Source: JAGVSR01 sp963825555
GTDB taxonomy: Bacteria > Pseudomonadota > Alphaproteobacteria > Rhizobiales > Hyphomicrobiaceae
Length of the DNA stretch: 64,000 bases
NCBI GenBank assembly: GCA_963825555.1
Contig: CAWGTZ010000014.1
Span: forward strand, 1-64,000
Direction of reading: 5' to 3'
The notes beneath the pieces were generated by a model. It saw only the letters and a program-made list of their open reading frames with translations. It was not told the origin of the DNA and did not search any database. This document shows positions 47,732-55,529 of the stretch, piece after piece (within the stretch, counting starts at the first letter, position 1; each line of letters opens with the position of its first letter). The position numbers and the translations under genes were made by a program.

Positions 47732-49720
47732 ATGCGGGGCGTATCACGGCAGAGCGCAGGCATTCGGTTCAGTGCCGTTCTGGCGGCTTTGCTGGCCGGA
47801 CAGGGCGCGGCCTTTGCCGACCCGGTCGACGCCGATCAGGTCATCCCCGATCCTGTTGCCGCGGAGGCCGTGGTTCCAGAAGTTCAGCCACCCGCGGCTG
47901 AGATCACATGGCGGGTCGCCAATCCGTTCCGCTTTTTCAAGGACCCGCGCGATACGGACGTCCACCGTGCAACTTTTCTGGCGCTCGATGGTGACAAGCG
48001 CACGTCTCCCGTTCTCGCCGCCGAGCGTGCGCTTAGCGAGCGCCATCCGGAAGGCTGGGCAGCAACGATGTTCGAGGATGTTTGCTGGAACAGCAGGCGC
48101 AATCGCCACGACTGCCAGGCCAAGGCATCCTACATCAATCCCGATAGCCACGCGGTGGTTCTCACTCTGACGGGCGTAGAGGATCGCACGGTGGATTGCT
48201 TGTGGCTGACGGCGCCGCTCGGCAAGTCGGCCAGCCGTGGCAAGTCGCTGCGCCAGAAATGCAGCGAGGATGCCAGACTCGACATTCCCTACCCGGACGG
48301 CGCCCGCGTGACTGTGGAGATCGGCGGACGGGAGGTGGCCGGCTCCGACGTCAAGGTCACCGACCTGCTGATCGCCGGCATGGGCGACAGCTTCGGATCA
48401 GGCGAAGGCAACCCGGACGTGCCCGTGCGGTTCTCGCCCGAGCGCACCATCACTTACGGTAACGGTACGAAGAATGCCAGTCTGGCGGGTTTGCCGGCGC
48501 GCGTTGGGGCCTGGAAGACTATCGGTGACAAGGTCTTCAATCGAGAAGGCGCGCGCTGGGTCGATGTCGCCTGCCATCGGTCGCTCTATTCCCACCAGCT
48601 GCGCGCGGCCCTGCAGTTGGCCGTTGAGGATCCCCATCGCGCCGTCACCTTCGTTGGTTTGGCTTGTTCGGGGGCGGAGGTCACGTTTGGCCTGTTCCTG
48701 CGCTACAAGGGCAACGAGTGGGTCCCCAATCCTCCCGATCTGTCTCAGATCTCCGCGCTCGCCGATGCCCAGTGCGGGGAAAAGGAAGCCGATCCCATCG
48801 ACATGCCGGAAGCTTATCACATGCGCGGCGTGATCCCGGAGCTGAAGGGGGGGCTGGTGCTGCGCAAATGCCCCCGTGAAATCGCACGCAAGATCGACCT
48901 GCTCTTTGTCTCCATCGGCGGCAACGATATCGGCTTCGCTCGCCTCGTTGCCAACGCCGTGCTGGCGGATCAGAGCGTCGTGCGACGTCTCGGCGGCTGG
49001 TTTGGTCAGGTCCATGGCAACATGCAGTCCAAGGCGCTGCTTGATCGTCTCGACGAGCGCTACAAGGCGCTGAACCGTGCGATCCACGGAATCCTGCACG
49101 TACCCTGGCCGGAATCCGATCGCATTGTGCTCACGGCCTATCCGCCCCTGGCGCTTTTGGGCGACGGCCGCCGCTTCTGTCCGGACGGTACGGCTGGCAT
49201 GGACGTTGCGGCAGATTTCTCGCTGAGCCAGAGGCGGGCGCGGGAGGGCTCCAACCTTGCCGATCAGCTCCAGCGTGTGATGGCGAAGAGTGCGCGCACG
49301 CACGGATGGACTTTTGCCACGCATCACCGTAACGAATTTGTGGGACGGGGCATCTGCGCGGGCTTCACCGACAATGCATTTTCCATTGCCGATGATCTGC
49401 GTGTCCCGCGGATGATTGATGGCAAGTGGGAACCGTTCGCGCCAACGGATTACCGCGCCTACGCCTCGCGTCAGCGCTGGTTCCGGACTCCAAACGACGC
49501 ATTCATGACCGGCAATTTCCATGTTGTGGGCACGGTAACGAATACGGCTTTGGCGCTTGAGAGCTTGGCCCGTTTCCAGGTGCTCGTGGCGGCAACCTAT
49601 TCTGGGGCCTTCCATCCCACGGCCGAGGGCCATGCGGCGATCGCCGATTCAGTGGCGGAGCGCGCGCGTGCTGTTCTGAGGAAGTACGGCCAGCAGTCCG
49701 AGGCCGCCGTGGCACCCTGA
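47732..49720 (+). CDS. Large secreted SGNH/GDSL-type hydrolase
   Basis: About 662 residues with a signal peptide (about 1-29, ending GAAFA). A uniquely N-terminal domain follows (about 50-205, with paired cysteines). The SGNH hydrolase domain has block I GMGDSFGSGEGNPD (Ser about 220), VGLACSGAEV, block III VSIGGNDIGFA (Asn about 398) and block V HPTAEGHAAIAD (His about 634). Substrate is unknown; SGNH enzymes act as esterases, lipases or polysaccharide deacetylases. The start at 47732 has GGAG six bases upstream and precedes the signal peptide; the frame opens at 47645 inside the previous gene. It is much larger than typical SGNH enzymes. Confidence 0.82.
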   Translation: MRGVSRQSAGIRFSAVLAALLAGQGAAFADPVDADQVIPDPVAAEAVVPEVQPPAAEITWRVANPFRFFKDPRDTDVHRATFLALDGDKRTSPVLAAERALSERHPEGWAATMFEDVCWNSRRNRHDCQAKASYINPDSHAVVLTLTGVEDRTVDCLWLTAPLGKSASRGKSLRQKCSEDARLDIPYPDGARVTVEIGGREVAGSDVKVTDLLIAGMGDSFGSGEGNPDVPVRFSPERTITYGNGTKNASLAGLPARVGAWKTIGDKVFNREGARWVDVACHRSLYSHQLRAALQLAVEDPHRAVTFVGLACSGAEVTFGLFLRYKGNEWVPNPPDLSQISALADAQCGEKEADPIDMPEAYHMRGVIPELKGGLVLRKCPREIARKIDLLFVSIGGNDIGFARLVANAVLADQSVVRRLGGWFGQVHGNMQSKALLDRLDERYKALNRAIHGILHVPWPESDRIVLTAYPPLALLGDGRRFCPDGTAGMDVAADFSLSQRRAREGSNLADQLQRVMAKSARTHGWTFATHHRNEFVGRGICAGFTDNAFSIADDLRVPRMIDGKWEPFAPTDYRAYASRQRWFRTPNDAFMTGNFHVVGTVTNTALALESLARFQVLVAATYSGAFHPTAEGHAAIADSVAERARAVLRKYGQQSEAAVAP

Positions 49721-49750
49721 GCCCTGTGGCCGGCTGGTAGGCCCGCGCTG

Positions 49751-50236
49751 TCAGTGAGCGTCGCCTCCTCCGCTGGCGCGATGGCGATCCAGCCATTTGA
49801 CGATCTGGGCGTTCACGCGATGAGTTTCAGCCTCGATCGTTCGGTACTGACGGATCAGTTCGTGCCCGAACGGCGTAAGCCGCGCCGGCCCACCACCATG
49901 ACCATGTTCGGGCGTGGCTACCGCCACCTCGTCGAAGGCCTTGTTGATTTGCGACATGAAAAGCCATGCCCGCCGATAGGAGATGCCCATCTTCTCGGCT
50001 GCGCGCGACAGTGAGCCTTCCTGGTCGATCAATTCCAGAAGCGCCACCTTGCCTGGTCCGAGCCGCGCGCCGCCGGGAAAGTCGATTTGCACTTTGAGCT
50101 TGGAACCGTCTTTTTCGGTACGCTTGTCCGCTGGTTTTTGCTCCGCCCTGCCGGCGGTCGCCTCGGAGCGGGAGCGCCGACCCGATCCGCGCTGGGCGCC
50201 GGTAAGGGGGATCTCGAACGGCGTAGGTTCGGTCAT
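49751..50236 (-). CDS. ModE-like winged-helix regulator (N-terminal domain only)
   Basis: The 161 residues consist of a Lys/Arg/Glu-rich N-terminal extension (about 1-50) and a ModE/LysR-type helix-turn-helix domain (GPGKVALLELIDQEGSLSRA, AEKMGISYRRAWLFMSQINK). The molybdate-binding TOBE domains of full ModE are absent. Such short ModE-N proteins regulate molybdenum or other genes, but no mod gene is visible nearby. It converges with the SGNH gene. Confidence 0.8.
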   Translation of the reverse strand: MTEPTPFEIPLTGAQRGSGRRSRSEATAGRAEQKPADKRTEKDGSKLKVQIDFPGGARLGPGKVALLELIDQEGSLSRAAEKMGISYRRAWLFMSQINKAFDEVAVATPEHGHGGGPARLTPFGHELIRQYRTIEAETHRVNAQIVKWLDRHRASGGGDAH

Positions 50237-50280
50237 GCGGGCTCCTCTCTATTCATTGTTCGAGGTCTTTGGACAGGAGG

Positions 50281-52095
50281 CTAGCACGAATGGACGCGAT
50301 TGAAAGCGGGGCCATCTAAGAGAACAGCACGCGCGCTCTCGTATCCGGCGCGGCGCAGTTCGCCATGGCGGTTCCAGTCGAGATAGCTGATCCCGTCTGG
50401 CAGCACAGGCACGATCAAGGTGTCATCGGATCTTAGCTGGCGCTGGAAATCCTGCCGTCCTGCCATGAGGCTGCGCATGAGCACACTGACGACGTTTGGC
50501 GCATCGGGCAGCTTCCGGCGGGCAAGTGGATTGAGCCCTGCCCTGATGAGTGCCCCGCGGGACGGCAGCGACCCATAGTCCACATCGAAGCGTTTCATTT
50601 CGGGCAGGCTGCAGCTGACGACGATATTGGGGCCGCCCTTTAAAGCGTGCATGGTTGAAACGGGCACGTTGTCGAGCAGGCAGCCGTCCACCAGCATCTC
50701 GCCGTCTTCGGTGTAGATCGGTGGCAGCATGACGGGGATTGCGGACGAGGCGCGGATCGCTGTGAAAAGGTCGCCCTGCCGATGCACGTGGAGTGTGTTG
50801 CGCGAGAGATTGCTCGAGACAGCAAAAAAGGGGATCCACAGATCCTCGATGTCGAGCCCGCCGAAAAAAGCTGCAAGCTGGCGGTCGAAGTTGATGTGGT
50901 CGAGAAGACTGTAGCGCGGGATCGTGTAGCGGCCCATTGCGCGTCTTGCGACGAACATGTCGTGTATGGCCCGGTCCATCTCGTCCGGGCTCGTTCCGAG
51001 AATGAAGCCGGCGACCATCGCGCTGCCCGCCGATGTTCCCCCCATGATGTCGAAAGTCAGACCTTTCTCGCTGAGTGCCTCGTAGGCACCAACGTGGGTC
51101 GCGCACAGAGCCCCGCCACCGCACGCGACGAGCCCCAAAGCCGTACCACGCAGGAAGCGTACCAGCCGTGCGATGTCACCCGCGCTGTCCTCTGCCACGT
51201 GATGGTGCATGGCGAGCGTACGCGGTTCCAGCCAGCGGTTCGTGCCCGTGATCCGGCGCCGCACTGGATGAAGAAGTACGAGCCGGTGCATCTCAGGAGG
51301 CAGGAAGCGCCGCGCGATCTCTTCAAGTGGGCCGAGCTCCGCGTCGGCGTCGAACGGGGCGACAGCGATCACCTGATCGGCATGGCGTATCGCGGTTTCG
51401 TTCCAGTCCCGATCCTCATCGGCAGCAACGAGCAGGAGCACGTCGCATTGCGATTCCATTTCTGTAAGGCGGGCAGTGGCGCGCGACTGGTCGATACCCC
51501 GGCTGCCGGAGGGCTCTTTGTCCAGGCCGGCATCGGCCGCGGTTTGGAGCACGCGGACGCAGCATACCGACGTGAGGGCGTCGGCAAGGCGTGCAATGAA
51601 TGCACGCGACAAGGTCGTACGGCCGGATGGAATGACGGCGATGGTTCGCGGCACGAGCGGATGATGCACTGGCCGAGCGATGGCTGTGGTTTCACCCAGA
51701 CGTCGGGCGAGGGCCTCCGCCAGGGCTGGCCAGACGGCTGGGTGCCGAGAGGCCAGTTCATCGAAGGACCCGCGGTTGAGTTCGAGCACGAGGCTATCGC
51801 GCTGGGCGGTCACGGTCGCGGTACGCGGTGCGCCGGTCAAAAACCCGATCTCGCCGATGGGCTGGCCCGGACCGATTTCGCAGACGACTGTATCGTGACC
51901 AGCGCGAGTAACGGCGAAACGTCCGGCGATGACGAGATAGAGGGAGGTTTCACGCTCGCCTTCCGTGACGAGGGGGACGCCGCGCTCGACGGCGAGGGAC
52001 CGGCAGGTGGCGGCGATCGCTGCTTTGTCCGCCTCTGACAGGCCGGCGAAAAGGGCGATGTCGGTCAGACTGGGGGCGTATGCACGGTCTGGCAT
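50281..52095 (-). CDS. Cyclic-nucleotide-binding patatin-like phospholipase (bacterial NTE homologue)
   Basis: The 604 residues combine an N-terminal cNMP-binding domain (about 10-125, with GQPIGEIGFLTGAPRTATVT), a middle domain like that of neuropathy target esterase (about 145-300), and a C-terminal patatin domain. The catalytic serine is in GGTSAGS (about Ser 355) and the partner aspartate in VDGCLLDN (about Asp 470). The oxyanion segment is GGGALCATHVG. It probably hydrolyses lysophospholipids or phospholipids under a cyclic-nucleotide or other ligand signal. The start at 52095 has AGGA upstream; the frame opens at 52155. Confidence 0.88.
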   Translation of the reverse strand: MPDRAYAPSLTDIALFAGLSEADKAAIAATCRSLAVERGVPLVTEGERETSLYLVIAGRFAVTRAGHDTVVCEIGPGQPIGEIGFLTGAPRTATVTAQRDSLVLELNRGSFDELASRHPAVWPALAEALARRLGETTAIARPVHHPLVPRTIAVIPSGRTTLSRAFIARLADALTSVCCVRVLQTAADAGLDKEPSGSRGIDQSRATARLTEMESQCDVLLLVAADEDRDWNETAIRHADQVIAVAPFDADAELGPLEEIARRFLPPEMHRLVLLHPVRRRITGTNRWLEPRTLAMHHHVAEDSAGDIARLVRFLRGTALGLVACGGGALCATHVGAYEALSEKGLTFDIMGGTSAGSAMVAGFILGTSPDEMDRAIHDMFVARRAMGRYTIPRYSLLDHINFDRQLAAFFGGLDIEDLWIPFFAVSSNLSRNTLHVHRQGDLFTAIRASSAIPVMLPPIYTEDGEMLVDGCLLDNVPVSTMHALKGGPNIVVSCSLPEMKRFDVDYGSLPSRGALIRAGLNPLARRKLPDAPNVVSVLMRSLMAGRQDFQRQLRSDDTLIVPVLPDGISYLDWNRHGELRRAGYESARAVLLDGPAFNRVHSC

Positions 52096-52198
52096 CTGCA
52101 CGGGTCCTGCAAGGGACCCCAGTATATCCCAGTTGCACGCCGGCCCTATTGCCAAAGCTGCAATGGATGAATGGTCAAAGGCCGCGAGCCTGCGAGCC

Positions 52199-52294
52199 TC
52201 AGCGCGCGATCCGGTTCATGCCCCATAAGAGACCACCAAGCGCGGGGAGAAACACGGCCAGATAACCCAGGATGAGAAGAATGCTGTACGACAT
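52199..52294 (-). CDS. Very small membrane protein
   Basis: A 31-residue frame consisting of one hydrophobic helix (ILLILGYLAVFLPALGGLLW) with a short basic end (NRIAR). No clear ribosome site precedes it. It lies 103 bp upstream of the patatin gene on the same strand. Plausible as a small membrane protein but unproven. Confidence 0.3.
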   Translation of the reverse strand: MSYSILLILGYLAVFLPALGGLLWGMNRIAR

Positions 52295-52352
52295 GGTATG
52301 GAAACGAAGGGGGCTGGGCGACGGATCACGCCTGCGCCCAAAAAGGCCCAGT

Positions 52353-52802
52353 TCAGGCTGCGGCCTGAGCTGCCCCTGCGAGCCTTGCGCCCTCGTCCTT
52401 GAGAGCAGCGATAACGTCGCGTGCGATCTTGTTCGGGCTGAAGCCCACGCTGGTGTTGAGGCGCATGGACGCCGCCGACTTAACAATATACAGCGCGGCT
52501 GCGGCTCCGTGTTGGGCGATCAGGTTCTGCAACGAACGGGCACGGCAGACGTCGATCAAGCTGCGCAGGCGAACAAGCGCTGCAATCTTGCGCTCGCGAT
52601 CACGGCCGCAACGTTGCCAGAAGTACTGCTCGACGCGGCGGAAGTCATCTTCGCTCCACTCCGCAGCGCGGGCGAGTGCGACAGCCTCGTCGGCGAAAAC
52701 TTTGAGAGCGGTGGCGAGTTCGCGCACAGCAACAAACGGAACGTCGGTCGGATCGATCACGCCGAAGGCGGTCCCACCGGAAATGGTCTGTTGAGAAGAC
52801 AT
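52353..52802 (-). CDS. Hypothetical helical protein
   Basis: The 149 residues are mostly helical and rich in Ala, Arg and Leu (VAVRELATALKVFADEAVAL, YFWQRCGRDRERKIAALVRL, NKIARDVIAALKDEGARLAG). It has no signal peptide or membrane segment. I do not recognise a family; the alternation of charged and Ala-rich helices resembles phasin-like or DNA-associated proteins, but that is weak. The start at 52802 (MSSQQTISGG) is preferred over 52838. Confidence 0.55.
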   Translation of the reverse strand: MSSQQTISGGTAFGVIDPTDVPFVAVRELATALKVFADEAVALARAAEWSEDDFRRVEQYFWQRCGRDRERKIAALVRLRSLIDVCRARSLQNLIAQHGAAAALYIVKSAASMRLNTSVGFSPNKIARDVIAALKDEGARLAGAAQAAA

Positions 52803-52841
52803 GTTCGTTTTCTCCAACGGTCGCTCTCTTACACTCATTCC

Positions 52842-53057
52842 TCAGCGCAAGCGCCCAAAGGCTGTCCAAGGGGAACCGCTCAGCAGAAAGATATCGCGCG
52901 GCTGTCGCGATTCGACAAGGAAATCGACTTCCATACCCACAAGCTTTCCCCCGAGATTTCTCACCGAGCCATGCTTGAAGCGAAATTTCCGGCCGTCTTC
53001 GGCGCGAATAATTCCCTGTCCGAGGTTCTCGCTGAACTTCACGATGTGACCATTCAT
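52842..53057 (-). CDS. Small cold-shock-domain-like protein
   Basis: The 71-residue product starts MNGHIVKFSENLGQGIIRAE and reads as a five-strand OB fold of the cold-shock type (GKFRF-like RKFRFKHGSVRN, then GMEVDFLVESRQPRDIFLLSG). The aromatic-rich RNP1 motif of CspA (KGFGFI) is replaced by LGQGII, so it is a divergent member that may bind nucleic acid differently. A palindrome lies about 85 bp upstream. The longer frame to 53243 has no supporting start. Confidence 0.72.
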   Translation of the reverse strand: MNGHIVKFSENLGQGIIRAEDGRKFRFKHGSVRNLGGKLVGMEVDFLVESRQPRDIFLLSGSPWTAFGRLR

Positions 53058-53140
53058 GATAAGCGCTCCATCAAAGCCGCACCCGGATAGGTGCTTGGGG
53101 TTTCGATGCAGCGACAGTGCGCTATCGGGGCACGACGTGC

Positions 53141-53156
53141 TGTTCCGCGAGAAACA
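53141..53156 (-). promoter_or_regulatory. TGTTCC-N4-GGAACA-type palindrome upstream of the cold-shock-like gene
   Basis: Top strand TGTTCC GCGA GAAACA (one mismatch to the perfect palindrome). It lies 84 bp upstream of the start at 53057. It is one of four related sites in front of neighbouring minus-strand genes; the bottom-strand half GGAACAGC is identical in all four. Confidence 0.4.
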
Positions 53157-53218
53157 AACCGTGCTTTTTTCTAGGGCAAATAGAAGGCGGATGCTGTGAC
53201 CCGATCGCCGCTGCGACA

Positions 53219-53255
53219 GAAAAAACCGCGGCCATTTTCGCAAAAGCCGCGGTTT
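53219..53255 (-). terminator. Terminator of the membrane-fusion/ABC operon
   Basis: On the minus strand an 11-bp stem (53255-53245 with 53231-53221) encloses a 13-nt loop and ends in a run of T. It lies about 58 bp past the stop of the HlyD-like gene at 53313 and before the cold-shock-like gene. Confidence 0.75.
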
Positions 53256-53312
53256 TAGGCGCCTTTGGCGCTTTTCAATTAAGGTAACTCTGACTTCAAA
53301 TTCTGTTTCCGA

Positions 53313-54341
53313 CTATTTCCGGAAGAAGGCGTCGACGCGCATGCCGGGCAGAAGGGGCGTGTCGGCATCCATGTCGATCGTCACCTCACGCACTTCCACG
53401 TCGTTGGCGCGGCGCGGTCCGCGCGGCCCGATGCGGGGCTGGGCAAGCGTCGGAGCGAGGCTCGTCACCGAGCCCTCGAATTCCTGCCCCGGGAAGCTCA
53501 GTGAGCGCACAAAAACTTTCTGGCTGACAGAAATCTTGGAGATGTCGACTTCGTCCACTTCGGCCTTCACACGCACGCTTGTCATGTCGCCCATGATGAT
53601 GAGCGGCGTTTCCGGACTTGGCGCAACAATCTCACCGGCCTTCGCATTGACCTGCAGAATGGTGCCGGCTGCCGGCGCCCGAATGCGCGTCTTGTCGAGC
53701 AGCGCCTCGGCCATACGCACTTCGGTTCGCGCCGCGCTTACCGCTGATTCAGCGCTGCTGGGGGCGGGAAGGTTGGCCTTGGACTGGGCCTTCACGAAGG
53801 CGAGGCGCTCGCGTTCGAGACGCTCGTTGGCCTGGGCCAGGCGCTTGCGGGCATCGGCGACATTCTGATCCGATCCACCCGACGACGAGCGCTTGGCCGC
53901 CAGTGCATAGTCCAATTCGATGCGAGCGCCCGTCACGGCGCGCTCGGCCGAGTAGATGGCGTCCTCGGCTTTGCGAACATCCTCGCGGCCTGACGCAAAC
54001 TGCTTCTCGCGTTCCTCGCGCAGCGCTTCGGCCTGCGTCTCGGCGGATGTCAGACGCGCGCGGGCCTCCGCATCGTCGAGTTCGACGAGAAGTTCGCCCT
54101 CTTCGACTTGGTCGTCCACCTTCACGTGGACCTTGGTGACGCGGCCCAACAGGCCCGTTCCGATGCGCAGTTCGCCGGATTTCGGCTCGACGCGGCCGGG
54201 GGCGGCCGCGACCCAGGCGACTTCGACCTGCGCTCCGGAGGGTGCGGGCTCTGCGTCCGCATCGGAGAATTCCTTGTATCCGAGATAGGCACCAACAGCG
54301 GCAATGCCGACCAGTGCTATCAGTCCGAGATTGTTCTGCAT
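53313..54341 (-). CDS. HlyD/DevB-type membrane fusion protein
   Basis: The 342-residue periplasmic adaptor has one N-terminal membrane helix (LGLIALVGIAAVGAYLGY), a split biotinyl-lipoyl domain (GRVEPKSGELRIG, AAGTILQVNAKAGEIV), a coiled coil (about 95-200, SAETQAEALREEREKQFASG) and a beta-barrel. It resembles DevB of cyanobacterial DevBCA glycolipid exporters. It is in one transcription unit with the ATPase 68 bp upstream. A third component, the permease, is not adjacent. Confidence 0.88.
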   Translation of the reverse strand: MQNNLGLIALVGIAAVGAYLGYKEFSDADAEPAPSGAQVEVAWVAAAPGRVEPKSGELRIGTGLLGRVTKVHVKVDDQVEEGELLVELDDAEARARLTSAETQAEALREEREKQFASGREDVRKAEDAIYSAERAVTGARIELDYALAAKRSSSGGSDQNVADARKRLAQANERLERERLAFVKAQSKANLPAPSSAESAVSAARTEVRMAEALLDKTRIRAPAAGTILQVNAKAGEIVAPSPETPLIIMGDMTSVRVKAEVDEVDISKISVSQKVFVRSLSFPGQEFEGSVTSLAPTLAQPRIGPRGPRRANDVEVREVTIDMDADTPLLPGMRVDAFFRK

Positions 54342-54409
54342 GGCTCTCGGTCGATCCCTTCTGTTCCTAGAGTTGGTTCTTCAAAAAAGCTGTCAATTCG
54401 GAAGGCCAG

Positions 54410-55159
54410 TCAGGCGGCCGCTTCGCTGCCGGAATGCCCGCCCGGAACCTTGCCGTTGGGCCGTTCGTCCGCGACGATCCGGCCATCCTCGATGCGGATG
54501 ATGCGGTCCGCATATCCAAGCGTGCGGTGATCGTGAGTCACGGCCAGCACGGCGCGGCTCGGATCCTGCGCAACGCGCGCGAGCAGTTCCATCACCGCCT
54601 TGCCGTTCTCGCTGTCGAGCGCCGCGGTTGGTTCGTCGGCAAGTACGACGGCGGGGTTGCCGGCGAGCGAGCGGGCAATGGCAACGCGCTGCTTCTCGCC
54701 GCCGGAGAGCTTGGAGGGGAACGTGTCGATGCGGTGGCTGAGACCGACGGAGATCAGCGCTTCGCGTGCGGCCTTCATCGGATCTGCCAGGCGCGCTCCG
54801 CGGACATCGAGCGCCATCAGCACGTTCTCGTGCGCCGTCAGTGTGGGGAACAGGTTGTACCCTTGGAAGACGAAGCCGATGTTGCGGCGGCGCAGATCGG
54901 CAAGGCCTTCGGCCGATTGTCCGACCGCTTCCTCACCGTTGATGGTGAGCTGGCCGTCGGTCGCTGTCAGGATGCAGCCCAGGATCGAGAGAAACGTCGT
55001 CTTTCCTGAGCCCGAGGGTCCCATGAGCAGCGTCAGTTCGCCTGGATGAAGGTTGAGGTCGACGCCCTTCAGAATGTGCAGGTCGCCTGCGCCGGTCTGG
55101 ATCGTCTTGGTGATTGAGCGCGCTTGGACGATGGTGGGGCGCGTTGAGGCGGTCGTCAT
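54410..55159 (-). CDS. ABC transporter ATPase (DevA/MacB/LolD type)
   Basis: The 249 residues contain Walker A MGPSGSGKTTFLSIL, Q-loop FQGYNLFPTLTAHENV, signature LSGGEKQRVAIARSL, Walker B VVLADEPTAALD and switch VTHDHRTLGYADR. This is the FtsX-type exporter ATPase class. The start at 55159 gives MTTASTRPTIVQAR; the frame to 55414 is an extension. It is the first gene of the pair with the membrane fusion protein. A palindrome lies 68-83 bp upstream. The cognate FtsX-like permease is not in this locus. Confidence 0.9.
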   Translation of the reverse strand: MTTASTRPTIVQARSITKTIQTGAGDLHILKGVDLNLHPGELTLLMGPSGSGKTTFLSILGCILTATDGQLTINGEEAVGQSAEGLADLRRRNIGFVFQGYNLFPTLTAHENVLMALDVRGARLADPMKAAREALISVGLSHRIDTFPSKLSGGEKQRVAIARSLAGNPAVVLADEPTAALDSENGKAVMELLARVAQDPSRAVLAVTHDHRTLGYADRIIRIEDGRIVADERPNGKVPGGHSGSEAAA

Positions 55160-55226
55160 GCTCGGGTCTCCCTTTGGCCTCGAGGTGTGCGTTGAGGCGA
55201 AAGTGCCGGTTTCAGCGCGCCAGGGC

Positions 55227-55242
55227 TGTTCCGCACGGGACA
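55227..55242 (-). promoter_or_regulatory. TGTTCC-N4-GGAACA-type palindrome upstream of the ABC ATPase
   Basis: Top strand TGTTCC GCAC GGGACA (one mismatch). It lies 68 bp before the ATPase start at 55159. It shares the half-site GGAACAGC (bottom strand) with the sites near 53141, 56281 and 57265. Confidence 0.4.
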
Positions 55243-55495
55243 AGCAATAAATAAAACCCGCACGTGTCGACCCCCGACGCCACGTTCTGATTTGGATCAT
55301 AGGCGCTACGCGGAGATATGTGCAGTCCGGAAATGACAAAAAAAGAACCCGGAAGCTTGCCGGATCCGCGCGGTGTGACCGCCTTGGACCTGGGGCTTCC
55401 GGGAGTTGCTCCATCGCCAGATGAAAAAGCTAAGTGAGATGGGACGGGAAACTGTAACTGGGGAGGTGTGGTGTTCTGAGGGGCTCGCGTGAGGT

Positions 55496-55523
55496 AGGGG
55501 CGGAGGTTTTATACTCCGCCCCT
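55496..55523 (-). terminator. Hairpin after the Ala-rich gene
   Basis: A perfect 10-bp stem AGGGGCGGAG/CTCCGCCCCT (55496-55505 with 55514-55523) with an 8-nt loop lies 7 bases past the stop of the gene ending at 55530. There is no clear T tract on the minus strand, so termination is likely but not certain. Confidence 0.6.
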
Positions 55524-55529
55524 TGAGGC

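Larger units (their letters stand above)
55160..55529. other. Intergenic region upstream of the ABC ATPase
   Basis: About 370 bases with no credible gene. They contain a palindrome (55227-55242) near the ATPase start, an AT-rich patch (AAGCAATAAATAAAACCC around 55243-55260) and the downstream hairpin of the Ala-rich gene (55496-55523). Open frames here are short and have no domains. Confidence 0.5.
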
